A DNA stretch of 64,000 bases from contig JADDOH010000135.1 in the NCBI GenBank assembly GCA_016648135.1, positions 62,001 through 126,000 of the forward strand, written 5' to 3'. Positions 45,733-56,119 of the stretch are shown here, piece by piece (positions within the stretch are counted from its first letter, which is position 1; each line of letters starts with the position of its first letter). Below the pieces are notes generated by a model, which was not told the DNA's origin, ran no database searches, and saw only the letters and a list, made by a program, of their open reading frames with translations. The position numbers and the translations under genes are program-made. The DNA is from Agrypnia vestita. Lineage: Eukaryota; Arthropoda; Insecta; Trichoptera; Phryganeidae.

Positions 45733-46581
45733 GAGCCAGCGACCGCCAGGCTTATTAGTAATAGTATTAGTAATAGTATTAAACCTGAAATATTTGTTGT
45801 AGATGTACACTATAGTAAGTAAGAAAGTTTGGATATAATTGTATTTGAGTTCGGGGGATTTTGGCAGATAACAGGTAATACAGGTACAAACAAATCTGTA
45901 AGTAAATCGTTAAAATGTAAGATATTGGGTAATACTACTAAATTGTGGCCCGAATGAAATATATAAAATTCAGATTTGTTACTATAACGTAAATGACATG
46001 ATTATTTATAGAGCTTCAAAATATCTGACATAAGAAATGACCCGCGAATATCGTCTAGCAATGATTAATATACTGTCTTGAACATATTTAAAAAAAACAG
46101 GCTTGTAATTACTTCCTTTCTTTTAACTCGTGGCGTCTGTTTGCTTGACGAAAAAACTTTGGATCGATTTTTAACCCTTTTCCCGTGATCCAATCGAGCT
46201 GAAACTTTACAAGCAAACTCGTGGCGACGATCAAGATGATCTATCAAATTTTCGTTAAAAAATAATAATAATTATATTACAATTTTGGATTTTTCAAATT
46301 TTTAATGGTTTTTTCATACAAGTTGTTTGGAGATTCCGACACATAAGGTAGACACGAAACCCGAAAATGAGAAAGGAAGTATTGTAAAAACTTCATTTTT
46401 ATGGGTTACTTTTTTTTACGTTTTACATACTCATTTTCCTGAATCTGTATTACCTGTTATCTGCCAAAAGCCCTCGAACTCAAATGTCGTAATATCCAAA
46501 CCTTCTTACCTTCTATTGTGTACATCTACAGAAAATATTTCAGGTTTGATACTTGAACGTACGTCTGGCGGTCGCTGGCTC
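45733..46581. mobile_element. Long-TIR DNA element containing repeat J
   Basis: Left arm 45733-45895 and right arm 46453-46581 are inverted copies: the ends GAGCCAGCGACCGCCAG and CTGGCGGTCGCTGGCTC are perfect, and AACCTGAAATATTT, GTAGATGTACAC, TTTGGATAT and GGCAGATAACAGGTAATACA follow inward on the left with complements on the right. The interior (46110-46400) is the second copy of repeat J. A 12-bp tandem repeat (TTAGTAATAGTA, 45752-45780) expands the left arm only. No transposase is present. The superfamily is not determinable by eye. Confidence 0.8.
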
Positions 46582-46589
46582 CTAGTCTA

Positions 46590-47655
46590 TATTGGAAGAA
46601 TGCATGAAGCCCACCAGATCGAGCGATAACGTAGGATTATCCCACTTTATATACTCTTATAGCTTAATACATTTGTTTTCTACTATGCTTTGTTCGTTTA
46701 CATGATCGTCATAGAGCTTCTATATATCTATACATCTTTATACAATATGTTTCCCCCTCCTCACTCTTAAATTTCGCTTTTTCTGTGGTATACTTATTAT
46801 AAAAATAGTTTGCATCGAACTGTATTAATATACGATATATAATAATTTTAAATGTTAGTAGATACCCATGGTACCTATTTAACTAGAAAATGTCTTTTAT
46901 TTTATTTTTGATAAGTGTTCAATAAGCATTTTATTATGTTTCAGATTTAAGATTTACCAAAAATGGATTTCAATAAAAAAACATTGCAAAAAGAATATTT
47001 TAATATTAAGAGTAATACTCATATTAATTAATATTTTCTAATTAAATATCTAAAGTAAATGCTTAACTTCATTATTTAAAAAATGAAGTGTTTTTTGAAA
47101 TTCGGACACAACAATAATCAATAAGCTTAATATGTAGCTTCAATAATAATTACTAAATAATATTCTCGAAATTATGGTTTATCGGTAAATGAATTGAATC
47201 GTAAAAATATTTCTTTACAAAAAATTACGTGGTAGAAATTTTCATTGGACGAAAATCTCATGTGTAAAGATCAAATAAAGGCAAAATATGAGAACGCTCT
47301 AATACTTTTGATAAGTAGACCAACATTAAAATCTGTGATATTGTACTATCGTTGCGCTGGGTGCTCGCAGGAAAATAAGATAATTCTTCCAAAAAAAAAT
47401 ATGACTTGCGTGAAAAATTTTACACACCGGATTTAAGAGCGTGACAAACTTTTTAAAAGTTGGATCATTACTTTCTTAATTTACGACGAGGGTCACAAAA
47501 CATCAAAAACCAAATTGGCGTATTTCCCCAATTGTTTTAGAAATCGTTAGAACCTGTTTTACCATCCAGATAAACCCCACTTAGATAACCACTGAGAGTG
47601 TAGAATGCAGTATTTTGTGTTGTTTACCAGAGTTTTGGATCTTGTTTTCTACTTT
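46590..47655. other. AT-rich DNA, nothing recognised
   Basis: No gene, hairpin or family repeat that I can support. Confidence 0.5.
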
Positions 47656-47730
47656 ACAAATGGTGGGGCCCAGTTTTACAATCCCGACCAATTTTGTTTA
47701 TTATTATTTTTATTTTATTTTAAATTTAAT

Positions 47731-47893
47731 GCTTCAACAGGCCAAGAGGCCCAACTACAAAAGCGAAATACATCACAAAACATCCAGGCTTAAGGAAAAT
47801 TACATAGATTAATTGTGACCTCACCGGGAATCGAATCCGGAACCCATGGTGTGAGAAGCCAGTTTCATGCCTATTGGGCTATGAGGGAAGTCC
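47731..47893 (-). mobile_element. tRNA-derived SINE, family B copy 2
   Basis: Plus strand GCTTCAACAGGCCAAGAGGC, CACAAAACATCCAGGCTT and GTGACCTCACCGGGAATCGA match the copy at 57833-57991. On the minus strand the B box is GGATTCGATTCCC and the A-box region is TAGCCCAATAGGC, slightly decayed. Confidence 0.8.
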
Positions 47894-48030
47894 AATTTTA
47901 TTTCCGGTAAATAATTGAATGTGGTGGTATTTACTTTGTGGAAACCTATTTAAACAATGATGAAATAAACACTCATTTTCTTTTCCATTAGTATATTTTT
48001 ATCACAAGACGTGTTTTGGAAATCTCCGTT

Positions 48031-48051
48031 TTCTTCTTCTTCTTCTTCTTC
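48031..48051. repeat. (TTC)7 microsatellite
   Basis: Seven uninterrupted TTC units. Confidence 0.95.
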
Positions 48052-48639
48052 AGAGGAGTGTAGACTTAAGTGCGTCGGAGTGAAAGTATGGTTTATAAGT
48101 TGTGGGTTCAGTGGAGGGAATATCTAGGTGGAGGGAGAGAAGGAACATTGCGAGAACGGTTGAAGTGAAGGGTTGTATTTGATTACTGATGATTTTATTT
48201 TGTGTATTTAGATTCTTAATGTGTTTTACAATCCCGAGAAATCCATTGGGTCGATAAGCTCAATTATTATTGTATTTAGATAGCTATGTCATATAAACCC
48301 GTCAAGATTCATTTAGTTAATTTTTGGTAGGGCCCAGTTTTACAATCCCGACAAACCATAAGGTTATTTTTGGCATTTCATTTATTACAATTCCGAAAGT
48401 AAAGGGGGTTCCAGAGGGCGTAGTTATTTTGTGCAAATTTTTTATTTATATTTAATGGTATTTTATATATTACGAAGCGGTTTGGCTCGGTTTTATAAGT
48501 CCGAAGAACTCTATATTGATAATCTACTTTGAGAGATTAATAAAATTCTCAGAGTTGATGTATGAAAAACCGGAAAACGAGAAAAGAAATGGATAACGAC
48601 ACAATTGTGTTGTGAATTTCGTAATATGGTGATTTTCGA

Positions 48640-49260
48640 TTTAGACTGAAAAACTGCGATCTCAGAGGATGGAAGTTAGCCTGCTCCCGCGGAGTGTCGC
48701 AAGATTTTCGAATTAACGTTGACTTACGACGAAAGTTTGAACAGGAAAGCGGCAGGGAGGGGAGGGGGCGGTCGACAGCCGAATCGGCTCGTTAGCTTTT
48801 ATTATCTTCGGAAACCCACAAAATAAAACACTGGGGTAATTATTTCTTTCGAGTCACTGCAAAGTAATGGAGTTGGAAAATCTAAGTCTCAAAAAACAAA
48901 TTAAAAATAATACAATCATTCATCGTCTATTAAAAATACTGTCACAGGCTCATGGCGGTGATGAAGGAAAACACTTAATTTAAATAACGCATTATTTTTT
49001 TACACAAAGTTAACGGACACTAACATAATTATAACACTATGCCGTAAATCGCACTAGGCACTCGAGAATATTTCACTTGTCTGTGAAACTGATTTGCTGT
49101 CGAGAATATTCCGCACGCAAGAAGGTACTCTGGTACTTTATCACTGGCCGCCAATATTTGCACTGAATCGCCCGCTCGCTTTATCTACGGAGTTCGCAAG
49201 CTGTTATCAGCTAAAGCATCGTTGTGTTAATTTACTATTTCACTCGACTTATATATCTCC
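48640..49260. other. Two GC-elevated blocks
   Basis: 48650-48800 contains GGCAGGGAGGGGAGGGGGCG, a G-run array that could form a quadruplex. 49080-49260 contains GGCCGCCAATATTTGCACTG and CGCCCGCTCGC. No protein motif is seen in any frame. Confidence 0.3.
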
Positions 49261-49919
49261 GGGAAATATTTCATTGTGATACGGATAGAACAGTTTATTC
49301 TAAATAAATCTGTTTACTCAAAACTCATTTTTATATTTTTTTATATTACTAAGCCACGAAGATGCTTCATGGCGCAATCTAACGTTCACAACATCAACAA
49401 AATTAATATTACGATAGTTTTTCGAATAACAATTTGTCACGAGTCAAAAGGTAATAAAGGAAACTTATCTTGGTAGGGAACCTATCTAAATCGCAAATTA
49501 TTGCGAAAACATCTCATGCTATTTTGCTTCTACGTTATCTTATCTAAGGGTTCTCTTTTTGTTTTATCTACATAATAATACGGCGATCAAATATTGCCAC
49601 AACGCACCGTGTTTTTTTGCGTAAATATTTTTACATTTACTTTTAAATATTGTTATTACATTTTGATTTAAATGTTGGAATTTATATAATGTATTAACGA
49701 GAAATAACCAACAAAAAATAATGGAAATCATCTATCATAACATCTTATTTTTTGAGAGCGGATCTTATTTGTTATATGTTGCTATGAGATGCGGATGAAG
49801 GAAAAAAGGAAAATATGATTATAATGATATGATTTGTTGAAAACGAAATAGATGTATGAATTAAATTAATGAAGGAATTAGTGGCACATAATGGAGTTTT
49901 GGTGCCAAATATGGAAGCA

Positions 49920-50222
49920 AAGACTGGAATTGGCAAAAAAAAGTAATCTTTGTACGATAGAGTGGGAATTGAACGAATAATAAGTTAGCGTAATCGATAG
50001 AATTAAGAAAGAATAGCTGAGATGATTTGGCCATGTGGGACGGATGGGAAAGAAGACCTGGCATTACTAGATAAATCAAATATTGAGGATGGTCCTGTTC
50101 AAAGCTTCGATAACCGAACAGCGAGCAATGTAGCGGAAGTGGTGTACCAGGACAGAAGAGTGTGGCGTAGTTTCCTCTCTGTCTACCCATCTGGGAAACA
50201 GCATGATGGTTACTTAAATAGT
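49920..50222 (+). pseudogene. LINE reverse-transcriptase C-terminal relic
   Basis: Around 50000-50060 one frame reads RIKKE, stop, LR, stop, FGHVGRMGKK, a decayed match to the KRLRWFGHVxRM block of insect LINEs. Further on VVYQDRRVWRSFL fits the following A.DR..W+ block. Stops and frame changes show it is dead. Its 3' end abuts the TIR/tRNA-like element at 50225. Confidence 0.75.
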
Positions 50223-50224
50223 TA

Positions 50225-50410
50225 TTAGGTTGAATCAATTCGAAAAATGCACAGAAAAAAAATATGTATCGAATAAATATTTGGTTACCGTCGGGATACA
50301 AACCTGGAACTTTTTCAATCCAAATTCAATCGACTGCGATGATGAATTTTTCGGAAATAAAAATATTTTTCTGTATATCTTTTTAATCAATTTATTAATT
50401 TGAAATTTAT
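50225..50410 (-). mobile_element. TIR-flanked element with a tRNA-like core (copy 2)
   Basis: On the minus strand the left arm (AATTTCAAATTAATAAATTG, AAAGATATACAGAAAAA) and right arm (TTTTTTTTCTGTGCATTTTTC, AATTGATTCAA) correspond to the arms of copy 1 at 4736-4908. Between them TTCCAGGTTTGTATCCCGAC is a decayed B box, followed by GGTAACCAAATATTTATTCG, matching GTAGCCAAAATATTTTTTCG of copy 1. The two copies are on opposite strands and well diverged. Confidence 0.6.
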
Positions 50411-50470
50411 TAAATATGAATTTTAAAAATACTGTTTAATTCCAATGTAATTTATTTTGAGTTAAAACGT

Positions 50471-50497
50471 TTTCGAGAGACAACCTTTCATTATCAA
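50471..50497 (-). ncRNA. Degenerate hammerhead-like motif
   Basis: On the minus strand TTGATAA, TGAAAGGTTGTCTCTC, GAAAACG. The GAAA box is kept, but the CUGANGA box is changed at two positions and stem II is weak. Confidence 0.35.
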
Positions 50498-51414
50498 TAA
50501 CTTATTTCAACTTTTTTCAATTCATATTTAACAAATTATAAAAGTAAGATTCCCACAATTTTTTAAAAAGTAATCACACATTTGTTTTAAACATCAAAAA
50601 ACTATGTTCTAAAAAAAATGATCTTTACAAAAAAATTTGTTTGGATTAAAAAATAAATATAATTTGTTATTATTGTATTAAGATTTTACCCATCTAAAAG
50701 GTGCGTTGTATTTCGAATTAACAACTTTAAAATACTTGAATTGGGAAATGTATTATTGGAATAATGTGGCATTCGACATCATAACTTTAGTTATTAACTT
50801 GGCGTTGAATTTGAAACTGCACGACATCCATATTCATTCATTTATCGATCGTTTTACCTGTACTTTGGAGAAAGCGTCATAAAGAAAGGGCTCTTCTGTG
50901 AGGAAATGGAAACAGACGCTGAAATAAGAATTTCATCTGAATTTGAAATTTGATGAATAATTAATCAGCCTAATTCGAGCTGTTCTTGAGAATATCATTA
51001 GAGAGCGCTTCATTTATTTAGATGAATCTGAAGAGTATGCAAAATTTTCTATACAATGATTATTTTTATCAGATGGTGTTAGAAAATAATCAAAAAATTC
51101 TGGAGTTTTTAATTTTTTCGTTCAGTCATCGTTATATTAGTACTTAAATCTATTTATTCTGAAAAATTATGCAAAGTAGCGGCATTAAATAACGAGCATT
51201 TTTTCCGTTTTAACTGTCGGTGGGGAGATTCAAATTCACCCAATTGACAAACGGAATATCGACGGTTAATGGAATGACATTTGACGTATAAGAAGCGTGA
51301 AGAAAGGAGTGAGACGGTGAATCTTTGAGATATGGTGTATACATGGTGGACTAAAATGAATACATGGAGAGTTGTTTCCCAAAATTCTCATGGGAGCATG
51401 ATGCGTGTTCAGTG

Positions 51415-51540
51415 ATTGTCTCGAGTCGAAAATTTCATCGATAATCAAAATCACTAGAGACAATCTGCCTAGAGTTGAAAATCTCATCGACATCAAAATC
51501 ACTGGAGACAATCTGTCTCGAGTCAAAAATCTCATCCATG
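51415..51540. repeat. 48-bp tandem repeat, 2.6 copies
   Basis: The unit anchored by (T)CGAGT(C/T)GAAAAT(T/C)TCATC occurs at 51421, 51470 and 51518. The period is 48-49 bp, so one minus-strand frame shows a repeated 16-residue pattern; I see no reason to believe it is translated. Confidence 0.75.
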
Positions 51541-51703
51541 GACTCATGGAAGATTAAAATAGTATTTTTTATACGATAAATATTTAACTTAGAATTCAGA
51601 ATTTTTATTCAGAATTAAAAAATTAAGGATTTTTTGATAATTTTGTAAGCACGTTATTTTGATCACGTTAATCAAAGTATTTATTTGAAATTAACACAAT
51701 CGT

Positions 51704-51738
51704 CTTTGGCTACCGGGAAATTTTATACCATTCTTCAG
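51704..51738 (-). ncRNA. Degenerate hammerhead-like motif
   Basis: On the minus strand CTGAAGA, ATGGTATAAAATTTCCC, GGTAGCC, AAAGACG. GGT/ACC-type pairing suggests a former stem II with an enlarged loop, and the G of GAAA is replaced by C. It is followed by AATAAATACTT, as at other Penelope-like termini here. Confidence 0.35.
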
Positions 51739-51959
51739 GTAAAATTTTATTATTTATGAAGATCCAAAATATTCGGTAGAAAATCTACACACAATAACTT
51801 TGCAGAATGCCACCACATAAATTAGGTTAAAAATGAAAACCATTCTAATGCTGATTCATAAATCCCTTCCCAAAACTGTTATTCGTAATGAATAGAGTAT
51901 TCGAGAAATGTGCTGTGATTTCCATGTGGCAGAAATTATTAAGGAATTCTACCATCTAA

Positions 51960-52930
51960 TTTCGAGAAATGATTAGATTTCGCAAAGAATTAGCTATTGT
52001 TACAGCTTATGTTTATCCAATTTTGATATTAGGTGCTATCAACATACTCAAAAATAATTATTTAATTTCATTAAGTTACCTACCAAATCGTCAGCAATAT
52101 AAAAACTTGAAAAAATGTATGATTAAAACACTGCACCGAGAAAATTTCTTAGGAATGTTTCACATAATCCTTTGGATGTTAGACATCAATAGATTGGATA
52201 TAATTTGACATGAAGGGAAAGCAGAACAATAAGAGTAGCAACAATAGGGTGAAGTCCAAGAAACGTAACTCCGCTGATTCGAGCAGTAGATTCGGTTTTA
52301 GGAATCTACTGTCCGAATCATTTACGATTTGTGAATTCTTTCAAAAACCATTTTCAAACCCATAAAAAAATTATAACTGATGTGAAAACAATTTTCAAAA
52401 GGTGTGAATGTAGTTTTCGCAAACAAAATGCTCCTCGTCTTTATAAAATAATTTTCCCCATAAATATATAGTTTATTAACGCATATATGTGACTGTACTA
52501 GCAAATACTGTACACATATATGACTGTACTTAATAAATTACAAAATATATATCTTCCTTAATTCTAACAAATATTTTATGTATCACAAAATTCAGTTAAT
52601 GAGGCCTAAAATACAAAAGTGAGAGATGATTTTGTCTTTGTACCTTGAGTTAGTTGTTGAACAAAGGCTGGTGTTTAATCATTCAATAGGTACGGCTTCA
52701 GTACAGCATACATTAGCAATCCAGTTGTTTCTACAAAAGCCGTGTGGACGCACACATATCCTCGATTCATAATGTTCTAGAGAGATGCTCTAATTCTTAA
52801 CGTGTAAATATTATATAAAGGACAGAATGGAAATTAACAAAAATTTGTGATGGTAAATTTCCTGCTTGTAAATTCTTCCGTCAAAGGATAGATAAGCCAA
52901 CAAATTGCTAATTTCTGGCAAAAGGTTCAA
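51960..52930. other. AT-rich DNA, nothing recognised
   Basis: Short frames only; none shows a motif I recognise. Confidence 0.5.
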
Positions 52931-52937
52931 ACGGTCC

Positions 52938-52986
52938 TGTCCTACAACTTTGAGTCTACAACTGTCCTACAACTGTCCTACAACTT
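52938..52986. repeat. 11-bp tandem repeat, about four units
   Basis: TGTCCTACAAC units, one of them changed to GAGTCTACAAC. A local slippage product. Confidence 0.85.
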
Positions 52987-53239
52987 CAAATATTAGAAAA
53001 CAAAAGTGAATAGTTCTTCTGAAGGTGTGTGATGAATTTAAGTCTTATTTAAGTAAATAACTGAGTTAACATCAATTTATTTGACACAAAATCCACATGT
53101 TACGATTCGTATTCCCTGTTCGTATTTCTATTTTTTATAGAATAAGGTGGTGCACACGAAATTATATGACTTCAATGAAAATATTTGAGCAAATCGGCAT
53201 GCCCCATTGAAAAATGAATGGAAAAAGTTAGGAACCCAA

Positions 53240-53370
53240 AAAATAAAAGATATCATTCATTTTAATATTTTGACATTTATATAACATCCTGACAATGGAA
53301 ATGTTTTTCCGAAACATGTAGGTGTAATAAATGAATGTAGTAGATTAAAACAAATAATATAATTAATTTT
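53240..53370 (+). mobile_element. Penelope-like terminal fragment with hammerhead-like core
   Basis: TCATTCATTTTAATATTTTGAC and the following text align with 40440-40545. The core at 53289-53314 is CTGACAA, TGGAAATGTTTTTCC, GAAA: the second box is intact, the first has A where the conserved G of CUGANGA stands. The tail ACATGTAGGTGTAAT and TAGATTAAAACAAATAATAT match the element at 40090-40545. Confidence 0.65.
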
Positions 53371-53499
53371 TTAAAATGTCAATCTACAAAGTTACTCAAC
53401 CAATTGAAAAAATAGAAATGTTTCAATCCAATGCTTTAAGAGACGTCGATGTAAATTATTTAAAAATACAGTAATTAAGAATAAGAGAATATTTGTAAT

Positions 53500-53757
53500 A
53501 CCACACGTTTAACGCCAATTCTTGTATGTACTACTGGAATAAACTGTAGTCATCTGCATCTTTTCCTTTTCTCTGCACACCCTTTACTTTTTATGCAGTG
53601 TCTTATCCATATTTATTATTCCTTTTCATTTTCTTTTTAGATACTTAATGTATTGTTAATTTTCTATTTTTTTGTTATTTTCATACTAAAAAAACTGATT
53701 AGAAACGTTATGTATTAACCGATGTAATGTAAGTTTCTTTGAGTAAATAATAAAAAA
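53500..53757 (+). mobile_element. Possible LINE 3' end
   Basis: The segment ends in GTAAGTTTCTTTGAGTAAAT followed by AATAAAAAAAAG, similar to the 3' ends of insect LINEs. The T/C-rich preceding sequence has no surviving frame. Confidence 0.35.
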
Positions 53758-53759
53758 AA

Positions 53760-54850
53760 GTAATAGTTAAGAATGGTGACATAAGATTACCTATATCTTT
53801 TGATGAGATAACTTTTTACTTTACCAAAAAGACATATTGTCTAGTGACACATTTTACTGTTTTACACTTTATTATATTTATGGAAATAAATTAATATTAA
53901 TTAAAATAATATGGAAATTATGAAATTTAAAAAAGTGTTGGTGCTCTACATATACAATTTCAAGGAATTTAATTTTTACCGATTTGATTTCAACCAATCT
54001 TGTACAATTTCGATCCATCACTGGGATTGTTACATGCTATAACTAGGAGAGTGTTTTATCTTAGCTATCACCGTTTTTGCTATGAAGATTTATTACAGTC
54101 AAAAAAATATATTCAGAAGGCCCGTTTAAAAACACGAACATGTTCACAATAAACGTCTATTTTGAGTTTTTTGGGGTAATCTGCGGCGTTTCTATGACCT
54201 TTTCTGTGATCTTCGTATCCCATTGCAGGGTTTATTATCAGGTTGTGTTGTATTATTGTTGGTATTATGGTTAAGTATTGGTTTACAATCGAAAGCAGAG
54301 TGAATCGTTGTCAGTATTGGGTAGTACTGGGTAGTAACATCGTGTCAAAAGCGAGGTGTTTCTGTGTTTATGTATTTCGTATCAATATTGTGTTGGAGAC
54401 ATATACTGTCACGAGTTGTCTCGTGTTATGTGAATATTTAATCTATTTTCGGATAGTGATCTATGCAGAATCTGCAACGAGATTGGTTTTGGATAATACC
54501 ATGGGGTTTTTAACCTCCGGATGCTTATAGATCTCAAGTGCTTCCTTGGCAAGGTGTGCACAGTGTCACTTGAGCCTTCTTAGGATCTTCGGTTCTGCAA
54601 AAATATGGCACCCAGAAAAATGCATTGAGAATGAATGTTTATACGTTTCAAAACAAAATTTTATGTTGGATTTTTATTATTCCCGATTAAAGTCACACGC
54701 ACCCTCTATGATAACAGTGACTTCGCGGAGATGAATTTTCAAAGCCTGTCATAATGTAAGTATTACGTATTCGGGAGCAAGATGATTAATTCATAAACAT
54801 ACTCGCCGGCTATCAAGCTAGATACATTGACATCTGTGTAATCTGTTACC
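53760..54850. other. AT-rich DNA, nothing recognised
   Basis: A G/T-rich stretch at 54240-54380 and short open frames near 54550-54730, none with recognisable motifs. Confidence 0.45.
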
Positions 54851-54859
54851 AAACTGCAA

Positions 54860-55200
54860 ATTGTATTCCGTCCGGGGCCCCCTATATCTGGGCGCCCGGG
54901 TAATAAATAATGTAGAGCTCGTAGTATGCTAATGCCGGTCCGCCCCCGCGACGGCCGGACACGGGAGCTCGCTGCTCTCTGCTCCGGCCTCGTGTGCCGA
55001 CTGACGCGGAATAGCCAGTTTTTTTGACAACCAAAAGATGGCGCCAGCAGTTCACGAGATTATCTAGATTTACGGTGGTTACCGCTAGACGCTATGAAAT
55101 TAATTAGGCATACCTAAATTTATGTGCATATGTTGCATGGAACGGTGAATTATAAGTTTAGTGAGTTAAGTTACACCGCCCCGGGAGCCTAAAATTTATA
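54860..55200. other. GC-rich block with CTCF-like site
   Basis: GC-rich, CpG-containing sequence (54870-55010) leads through a CTCF-like motif (55031-55050) into complex sequence with ACGGTGGTTACCGC (an inverted repeat) and AAATTAATTAGGCA. Of all the GC-elevated blocks this looks most like a regulatory element or insulator. No open frame of interest. Confidence 0.4.
55031..55050 (+). promoter_or_regulatory. CTCF-like binding site
   Basis: CCAAAAGATGGCGCCAGCAG agrees with the CCANNAGRKGGCGCYA-type consensus of CTCF, which is conserved between insects and vertebrates. A single site of this quality is improbable in AT-rich background but not excluded by chance in a GC-rich block. Confidence 0.5.
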
Positions 55201-55489
55201 TAAAAATTGGGTGATTTTTTACAAGAAGGTAATAAATTATTAATTATTAATGCACATTTTAATTTTTTGAAAAAGAAAAAATGGCCACATCACGTCCATT
55301 ATCAAAGAGCTCCACCATAGTGGCTGATATGCAATTTAGAAATCAAGTAGGTACTCGTTCAAAATGTAATAGGTATATCCAATTTGGAAAAAAAAGGTTT
55401 TTGTAAAATTGGAAACAGTTTGAAGAAAATATATAATCGGTTGTTTTTATCAAGTGACTTATTGGATTAAAATCATCGTCATCATCATC

Positions 55490-55605
55490 AATCGTTTCTA
55501 AATAAGTGCACGTCCTTTTTACCAGTCTCAAATAAACACGCACAGGAGAATGTTGCAACTGAGTCGTAGCGGATGAGCTCATTTTTTTCAAAATTTTCCA
55601 ATAAA
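55490..55605 (+). repeat. Interspersed repeat H, copy 2
   Basis: Matches 20735-20870 over GGAGAATGTTGCAACTGAGTC, GCGGATGAGCTC and the T-rich tail. Confidence 0.6.
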
Positions 55606-55821
55606 ATAATTGTTTTATATATTCTTTAATGATACTTTATGAAAAAACAAAACAAAAAATAATATAAAATAGTAAAAAATCACGAATTTATTCATAATTT
55701 TTAGGGTTTTTTTATTCAGTTAATTTTACGATAAGGGTTAAACACACATATCAATAATGTATTTAAATATGACATCATTAAAAATGAAGAAATGAACAAT
55801 AAATATATATTATATTTAAAT

Positions 55822-56112
55822 ACATAATTCTCTATGTAACAATATCAAACACAAACCCCATAAGATGGTCATGTTTACACATTTACATAAACCTACTATG
55901 ATTTCGCGGTAATTTTATTTGTTGTGAAAGTAAAATTTTAATTGGAATTTATTTCGTGACAAACTGAAGAAAATTAAGTTAAATATAATACAATTTTGAG
56001 TTATGAAATTAATGAAAAATTTTAATAATTAATGGAAAAAAACAGAATATAAAAAATAGTTTTTCAGAAGATAATTATGTGTTTTGACTCATATATCACT
56101 GCGACATAATAA
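55822..56112 (+). repeat. Interspersed repeat K, copy 1
   Basis: CTCTATGTAACAATATCA, AAGATGGTCATGTTTACAC, TTTCAGAAGATAATTATG and ATATCACTGCGACATAA recur in order at 60010-60256. Unclassified, AT-rich, no coding capacity. Confidence 0.65.
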
Positions 56113-56119
56113 TAATGAA

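Larger units (their letters stand above)
47660..48510 (+). repeat. Spaced copies of a TTTTACAATCCCGA motif
   Basis: GGGCCCAGTTTTACAATCCC occurs at 47667 and 48331. Shorter or decayed forms lie at 48222 (TTTTACAATCCCGAGAAAT), 48395 (TTACAATTCCGAAA) and 48491 (TTTTATAAGTCCGAAGAA). The first is separated from the rest by a SINE. This looks like a decayed tandem or clustered repeat; its nature is unknown. Confidence 0.5.

Noticed and set aside
48700..48775. A functional G-quadruplex promoter
   Set aside because: The G-run array is real, but no gene or transcription start is visible next to it; noted only within the GC-elevated block.
51266..51547. A protein with 16-residue repeats
   Set aside because: The 48-bp DNA repeat happens to be a multiple of three; there is no start context or neighbouring coding signal.
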